Assembly (NCBI GenBank): GCA_016584495.1
Contig: WAID01000003.1
Span: forward strand, 3,286,001 to 3,350,000
DNA: 64,000 bases
Direction of reading: 5' to 3'
Source: Celoporthe dispersa
Lineage: Eukaryota > Ascomycota > Sordariomycetes > Diaporthales > Cryphonectriaceae
The notes beneath the pieces are model-generated. The model made no database searches. It was not told where the DNA came from and saw only the letters and a list, made by a program, of their open reading frames with translations. Made by a program: the position numbers and the translations under genes. Of this stretch, positions 56,668-64,000 are shown piece after piece; positions within the stretch are counted from its first letter, which is position 1; each line of letters starts with the position of its first letter.

Positions 56668-59600
56668 TGATTTTCTTGTGTGTTATGATTATCCTGAGAC
56701 GGAAGAGGTTGGCATCTTTGGCATATCATGAGCCCGGGGGGCGGACGTCCTGTCGACATGTCTGATGAACTGCACACGATCTAGCAAGAACATCACCCAA
56801 CCTCGCAAGACCTATGACGCGGTGTTCATATGTACATAAGCATGCGGAATTCTATACAGAGGCTTGGTTGGAGTGGGAAAAGAAAAAACGACCTTGGGAA
56901 AATTGAACAAGACATGAATGTTATGATTATCTACATGCCGCGCCGACCTGTGCTCGTGACAGGGTGTGTGTCTATCCAGGGCAGCCTTCCTGGTCAGTTC
57001 TGTTGAGCCTGATGACTGTGGCCTCTAGTGAGTGTGCTCTGGGCTCTTGATGCCTTCTTACCCAGCCCGGCAACACCGCAGCAGTGGATTCCCCCCCCCC
57101 TCTTCTCCTCTTTCAGACCATACGCACGTACAACAGAATCCTACACGCCTGCCCTCCCCCTCCTCCTCTCATCATACACCGAGACAGGACGAGGAGGCTT
57201 CGGTCTGATCTGACCTGGCCCATCTCAGAGGCCGCCTGACGGGTGGACACAAGTGAGGCGGTGGTCGTGGGAAGGGGAGGAGGGTGAAACAGCCCGGGCG
57301 GCGACGACGACGACGACAACGGCCGCAAGCAAAGCCGATGAGCGGACAAAATGTGGCTTGCTCCTCTCCTCTTTTCGTTTCTTTTCTTCACCCTCCCCCT
57401 CTTTTTTTTTCTACTTCTTTTCTGATCTCTCACTTGTCGTAAGCACTATCGAGGAGGGGAAAAAAGGCCCCATGAGCGGGTGCGTGCACGTGTGAGCCAG
57501 GAAAAAGTGCTGGCGGCGCCCCCTTCTCTCCTTCCTCGTCATCCCCTTCTCCTTCTCCGGGGGGTCGGACAGGAAAGGAAAGAGCCTCTGGTGGCTTGCT
57601 GTACTACTTTCCTCGCTACCATGTTACCTCCTTCGCTCCCTCCTCCATCTATATCATCTCCCCAGGAGGGCAAGAACGATGGTGAGGGTCTTGGGTAAGA
57701 AGGCGAGGGAAGGAGGGGGTTGTGGTTTCCATCCGGTCCCGGATGCTTACCCCCGAGATGTCACGTCCGTGCCTTGCTGCTAAGAGCGCAGGAGAAGAAA
57801 AAGAAAAGAGAAGAAATTAAAAGAAAAAGAAAAAAGAAAAAAGGGCAGAGGAAAGGAAATTCCGAACGTTGTGGCCTGTATGCACCTTTCCTGCGGCGGG
57901 TTTAGGTAGGGCCACAGTCAGCCAGCCAGGTCTGAGACACGGTGGGACAGTGCCGGGTCCTGCGTGGTCGTGGTGGTTGCTTCTTGTCCCTGGACCCGGG
58001 CTGTCGGGACTCTCGGGAGGATGGGAGGAGAACACCACAGCCTGCCTGTCTGTGTGGTGCATCAGGTATATACCTCTCCTTCTCGTGGTGGTAGTGGCTG
58101 GAACGCCCGGACAGGGAAGGCAGAGAGAGAGGCAGGCTCTCCGCCCCCCCTCTCGCTCCTGTGCTCTGCGGGGAGAAGCTTTTTCTTGTCCCCTTCTCAA
58201 TTTCCTGTACTGCCTGGCTAGCGGGTGACTGGGAAGCACAGAAGGAAAAAGAAGAAAAAAAAAGGTAATACTCTGTCCGGAAAGCTGACAAGCCACACGA
58301 TATCTACCTGAGACACACACGGGCCCTTCCACCGTGGCTCTCGATCAATATACATGCGCCCGGTCCCGACTTTGGCGAGGCGGACCGGCGGGATGGTGGT
58401 TTCTCTGGTAGGAAGGAATTAATCTCATAAAGGGATTTTTTTTTTGTATATATCGGAGGGAGAGATGAAAGGGAAAGAAGAAAAAAAAAAGGGGGGGGGA
58501 GGGGTACACAGGGTCGGTAGGGAAGGCGTCCGTTCATCCATCCTGTCTACGCTCTGGTGTTGATGTGACTCATGGCGAGACCAGCTGGGTACGAGGATGA
58601 GAGCGGGTGGAGGGGATCCATTACAGATCATACACAAACGCACACATGCAGCTTTTGATGCAGTAGAGGCCCAGGAAAAGAGAGAGAGAGAGAGAAAGAG
58701 AGAGGCGGTCAGGCCGTGGCGGACAGATAACATGGCACACACACCAAGGTTCTCTCTCGTTAGTGTGTGTGAATGTCTCTTTTCGGCGGGGAAAAAAAAC
58801 AACAAGTCATTACCGCCACAATTTAATCTTCTTTCATAAAAATTATATTTAAATATATATCTGAGAAGTGAGAATCTGCGCGGTGCCGTGGAATCAATCA
58901 TCACCCTCACCAAGACAAAGAAAGAACAAGAACAACAGGGCTTGGGGGCTAAGGGAGAGCAGCCCTTCGTATGCCCGCAAATAGGAGGATGAAGATGAAT
59001 ATGAACAATTCAGCGATTGGTGCGGTTCACAAGAAAAAGCAACAAGGAGGGAAAAAAAAAAGAAAGAGGAATGGAGACGTGGTTCCATCATTTTATTCCA
59101 AAGGTGTGTGTTTCCTTGACTATCAAGGACCCGTGTGTGTGTATGTGTCCCCAGCGGCAATGTCTCTGTGTCCCCCTCCGAAAGAGAGAAATAAAGGAGG
59201 GGGAAAAACCACCGAAAAAAAAAAAAAAAAAAAAACATGATGACTTGTGTCTTGGTCCGTCATATTCTTTTCCGGGCCACCAATCTCTCTCTCCTTCCCC
59301 TACGACTCATAGAGACAACAGAGTGTGCTGCTGCTGCTGGTGGTGGGAAACACATCGGAACGTGGATGGGTTCGGCGCGCCCTGGCAACTTGGGCCCTCC
59401 TCGTCATGGTCGTAGTAGTACACACGGGTAGATGCTGTTTGCCTTTTTGTTTTTTCCCTTCTCTTTTCTCGTGGGCGAGTCAAGGTACCTGTGAGAAGGA
59501 GAGAAAAGAAAAAGAAAAAAGGCCACCTTGACTCTCTGACTCTCTCTCTCTCTCTCTCTGCTCTGGCCTGATCTTGACCCTTCTCGTGACAGCGGTAAAG

Positions 59601-61306
59601 CAAAACTCGTAACCCCAGAGCTTTCTCTCCGGCATTGTCCTAATTCCTGGGCCAGTGTAGCCTTTTCCTCGCACCAGCGAGGTACAGTATTGATATCCCG
59701 AGAGGGAGAGAAGAGAACAGAACACCATCCATCTCACCTCACAAGACTTGACTGTCTGACTGCGCCCTTGACTTTTTCTCTTTCTTTCCTCCTTTTTTTC
59801 ATCTTCTTCTTTCTTCTTTTTCTCTTCTTCTCTTCATACCTTTGATGTAGTTATTATTATTGCTGTCTCTCTCTCCCTCCCTACTTCCTAGCAGCAGCCA
59901 TACCCATCAGCAATAAAACTCATGTGTCCTGGTAGCTCGCATGTCGTCCGTCGTCAAAACGGCCCAACAAGCTGCCAGGGGGGGGGCGTGTGCTGCCCAC
60001 CCCTCCCGCAGGCGGGCTGGATGGGGACCTCGTCGACGGCCCTGCTGTGTGGTGCCCTGCCCACCATAAGGACCTCTCTCCTCCCCCCCCCCAAATCCAC
60101 CACAACCCAAGATCCTGCAGAACCGGGGGGGGGAGGAAGAAGAAGAAGGGAAGGGGGGACAGGGCCAGAGCGAGAGCGCGGAGAACCCGGCGCCAACCGA
60201 TGCAACAGGCCTTTTTGCTTTTTTGGCAACAAGTCTTGTCCCTGTCGATAATAAAGTTGGACAAGGGAAAGGGTATGTGTGTGGGTGGGCATGGTAGTAT
60301 CTCTGGAGCACAGGCCTGTGGGTCTGGAAGGAGAGAGAATAGTGAGCGAGAGGGAGAAAAGTGTACTTGGACTTACACAGTGCGCACTAGGTCCTGGCCC
60401 AACAGAATACACTTTTGTATAGCATGTATGTGTGCGTGTGTGTGTGTGTGTGTGCCGGGTCAAATTAACCCCTATCAGAAACTTGCGAGAGGTGGATCTG
60501 TTTCGCTAGAATCTTTCTTTGGAAAACCCTCCTCCTCCTCTTCCTCCTCCCTCCCCCCCCTGAGTGACATGTCCTGTCATTTCCCCTGCCCTGGCACGAC
60601 AGCCGTAGCACCAACGCACCCTCCCCTCCCCCGGTTCCCCTGAGACCTGCTTGGTGTTTCCTGCAGCTTGCTGCATAGTTACGAGGATTCCTCGCTACCG
60701 TGGGCTGCTGGGTAAGGCTTGGGTGGGGTCGGGTTGATTAAGCTGTCTGGCCGGGGGGGGGCAGGGGGTGTACATACTGCTTTTGCTACTATGTTTGTAA
60801 TCCGGTGAGGTGTTGTGGTGTTTCTGCTGGTGTTGATTTCTCTTCTCTTTCTCTAGAGACGACAGGCGTGCGGCGGCAGACCCTTCCGTCTCGGAGGGGT
60901 GCTGAAACAGGGGGAGCTGAGGTTCACCCAGAGAAAACGCGCCGGCCTGCCTGGGCTGCGGTTGGGTGACGAGGCAGAGAGAGAGAGAGGGAGATGATTT
61001 GGTTGGTGGTGATGATGGTGGTGGTGGTTGTTGGTGGCTGCCAGTGCGCCCCCCCCCCAAAAAGAAGAGATTTTTGCCGACACACCGCCACGGCGTATTT
61101 AGAATGCCTTGGGTTCATTGGTCTTTTCGGACATGAGGGCCAGCGCCATAGCCGCGAACTGTCCGTGCTATTCTGACCAACGTCATGAACTCGGAATGCG
61201 GTAGGATATAATACTACTACCCACAGTCATAGCAGTGTGTGTGTGTGTGTGTATACGTACCATGAGGTACACCCGTCAGTCGTATCTGGCCCGGACCTGT
61301 GTCCAT

Positions 61307-61341
<35 letters not shown>

Positions 61342-64000
61342 CTCTCTCTCTCTCTCTCTTCATCTTGTCCCTTTGTGTCTCTTCTTCCCTTCTCTCTCTC
61401 TCTCTCGGTCTCGTGTTCTGCATTGCGAGAGCCGAGAGGAGCCGCACGGTGGCAACCCTCCGAAGGCCCTTTCATTTTGTGGTACCGAAAAGGAAAAAAA
61501 AGTGAGAGAGGGAGGGAAGGAAAAGAAAAAAAAAAACATCGCACTGTGGCCCGACGCGCCCGTGTCATCTCGATGAGATGAAAATGACGAAATACGAGAT
61601 GAAAAATCCTGCCCAACGGCTGTGGTATCCTCACCGGCCCATGAAGATCCTTCCTCCTGCCAAACTTGTATGCAACAATAACTTGGTGCTAAAAAGTATG
61701 TACCATAAGTGGTATAGTATCCATTAGATAGAGGCGATCAGAAGGAGAGAGATGGAAAGAAAAAAACCAAAGGTAATACAGAAGGAGGAAGACAAAAAAA
61801 AAAAAAAAAGCAGCTTGCCCCATCCTGTCCCTCGGGGTCAGTCTCCTGATCAAGAATAGCCTCCTGCGCTAGACACCTTGAAGCTCCCAGTACTCTGAGC
61901 TGGCTGTACTGTGCGTGCTGTACTCATCGTACCCGGTACTCCGCACGCCGTTCTTTTTTTTTTTTTTTTGCAGGTTTTTTCCTTTTCTTTTTTTGGGGCA
62001 GGTTTGTCGTTGTGCATATATTGTCGTAAGGGTGGCCTCACCGCGCTGCCGAGAGCAGCCAATCATCAGCCCGGGAGAGGACTTTTTGTTCATGTGCAGG
62101 CGTGAGAGGGCAGCAGGCATCGGCAGGGTATGCAGGTGTCCAGCTTCCGGCTGCAGGCTTGCATCTGATGCGCGATGCGACCTACCAAGCTTGCGAGAGA
62201 GGCAAGGAGAGGAAAGAAGGGGGGGAGGGGGACCGGACCCTCGCTTGGTTGGCTCGCAGGTACCGCCCAGGCGTGGGGACGACGGGTGCGCGTATGCTTC
62301 TCTGCCGGCCTGCGCATGTATGTCTCGTGTTGCTGTCCTTCTTGTCCTCCTCTGAGGTCTGTCTCGTGGGGGGCTGCGCGGCTTGCTGTCCTCCGCGGGC
62401 GACAGGTCACCACCCTCCTCCGCCCACAACCCGGACGTCAGACACGAGGCCGTCCTGCAGCTTGCTGGCGCGTTCTTGGTGTGCGCTCTTGACGGGCGAG
62501 AGGAACCTCCCGCCGGCGACCTCTACGCTTTTTGGTGGCAGCCCGTCGTCATCATCATGCACGCCGCGCTGTCCGAGGAAGGGCCTTGACGTAGGCGCCC
62601 GTTGGGTCATGTCACCGCTCTGGGCTCGGTGGGCCGGAGGGCACCCTTCGAGAGGAGGTACCACAGCCACCAGCCAGCTTCTCTGCTGGGCGGTACGTAC
62701 ACAGTAGGTACGTCCCATAGCTGCCAGAGAGGGGAGCAGGATACGTATATGCTCGTGATGAGCTCGACGGCGGGGGGCCGGGCAGGGCAAGGGCATGACT
62801 CGGCCGGCGACGAGATACTGTGGTACTACTGCTTCTTGGATGGACAGCCTTTGTGGGGTAGAGGTTTTAGCTTGGGCGCCGATGGGAGCCTGGCGGCCTG
62901 CGCGCGACTCGTCCGTGTCTGCGCTACCAGTCCCGAGTACGGGTAGCCTCACTCTTGGTTTGATGATCGGGGAGGGGGGGGGGGGAGAGAAGGGACCTCG
63001 AGGCCGCGGTGGCTCGAGGCCAGGCGTGTCGAGGAGGGCCATCCGAGGTCCTTCGTATGACCGACGTACCGTGTAGGCATGTGGCTGTTGGACCCAGGTC
63101 TAGGTGGTGCTGCTATGTGTATGCTAGGTTGTGAGCTGCATAGGAGGGTGGTGGTGGCGCCGCTGGGACACAACCACCCGTTACGATGCTTCCGTCCTGT
63201 GATCCTGGTAGGCTCTGGCGCTCTGTACCCTACCCTGAAGCCATCAAACTCCCTCTTCTTCTTCTTTTTTTTCTTCTTCCTTTTCTTCTTTTCCCTTTTC
63301 CCCACCAGACCAAGATATCACCCCATACGGCGCACATGGCCAGCAGGACGGACCCCCGCGATATATCAGACCCAGGTTTAGACCACCTGGGGTTCGCACT
63401 ACGCCTCGACTCTCCCGAGGGCCAGAGGGCCCAGGAGGCCGGTGGGTTTCACACGATGATCTGCCAGTGGGTTCTCGAGGAGGGCGGACCTGCGGCCCAT
63501 GCTGCCAAGGGGGTGCCAGGGTTGCAGAGTCAACAAGGCCGGGCCCTGCGACCTGCTGTCAACTGCCGCTCTGGGGGTGGGACACAAACCCTGCAGCCGC
63601 TGTGCATGACCAGGCCATCATCGTCAGCACGGGAGGAGGCGAGGCTCGAGGGTGGGAGCTCCATCGCAGGTGTGTGGTGTCGGGGCGGCGGACAGCAGGC
63701 GTCCCTGCGCTGAGGCCCCCGTCCTTCCAGCCAGCTCTCCTGCCAGCGCCTGGTCGGCCGGTCGATACAGACAGGCACATCCTGATGCAGAGAGGAGGAG
63801 GGCGCCATACCAGCAGGTCTTGCGTGCTGGAGACAAATATCTTGGGTGTAATAGAGAGAGTAAAAAGAAGAGAAAAGAAAAAAGAAACAAAAGAGGCCAT
63901 GGTGTACCAAGTAGAACTGGGGGGTGGGTGTGTGTGTGTGTGTGTGTCCTCCTGGTGTAGGTCAAGGATGGTGTAAATCGAGCTAGGATCGTGCTGTAAA
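56668..64000. other. Gene-free right end of the window
   Basis: 7.3 kb in which I find no gene. It is dense in simple sequence: T/A runs near 58437, 59217, 61795 and 61955, CT/GT arrays near 61305-61420, GT arrays near 60437 and 61233, and many G8-G10 runs. An open stretch near 63334-63640 (starting MASRTDPRD) has no recognisable domain and could at most be part of something continuing past the edge. Confidence 0.5.

Noticed and set aside
62102..63713. Open frames near the right edge
   Set aside because: No recognisable domain, Arg/Gly/Ala-rich composition and interruptions by simple repeats. A partial gene at the edge cannot be excluded.
1..64000. Transposons, repeat-induced point mutation, CRISPR
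   Set aside because: I saw no terminal repeats, transposase or reverse transcriptase motifs, no AT-rich mutated blocks, and no spaced direct-repeat array.

Overview
The window comes from a filamentous ascomycete (Pezizomycotina, most likely Sordariomycetes). The evidence is a HEX1/Woronin-body gene, which only these fungi have, short GT-AG introns of about 60-120 nt, GC-rich exons set in long microsatellite-laden intergenic DNA, a LaeA-type methyltransferase, a Tea1/KelA kelch polarity protein and a DUF8035-type protein. Fifteen protein-coding genes, plus an extended upstream reading frame of hex1, can be supported. I see no transposable element, CRISPR array, rRNA or tRNA gene.

Layout, left to right: 1.1-6.0 kb, kelch/coiled-coil polarity protein (+). 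8.0-17.9 kb, three unrelated SAM-dependent methyltransferases: an O-methyltransferase (-), a LaeA-like enzyme (-) and an unassigned one (+). 18.5-20.1 kb, leucine-rich-repeat protein (-). 22.1-24.0 kb, Dal5-type MFS permease (+), convergent with phosducin-like PLP2 (-). PLP2 shares a divergent promoter with ribosomal protein eS27 (+). 28.7-29.6 kb, ribonucleotide reductase inhibitor with a PCNA-binding motif (+). 30.3-31.8 kb, Gemin2/SIP1 (-). 32.3-35.8 kb, Rqc2/Tae2 (-). 36.2-42.0 kb, three unrecognised single-pass membrane proteins. 44.2-46.3 kb, hex1 with a repeat-rich upstream extension (+). 47.2-49.1 kb, bleomycin hydrolase (+). 53.6-56.7 kb, DUF8035-type protein (+). 56.7-64 kb, no gene seen.

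Most genes are housekeeping: polarity, actin/tubulin folding, translation, ribosome quality control, snRNP assembly, dNTP control and septal plugging. They form no single pathway. The more unusual parts are the methyltransferase trio, the membrane-protein trio and the hex1 locus, whose protein ends in SSL instead of the usual SRL peroxisomal signal.

A technical point affects the whole annotation. Nine of the loci can be read only by allowing single-base frame breaks, about 17 in total, mostly in or beside short G/C runs. Where start and stop are both known, the corrected exon lengths sum to a multiple of three. This looks like consensus indel error rather than gene decay. Exon borders were placed by hand from splice motifs and reading-frame phase.
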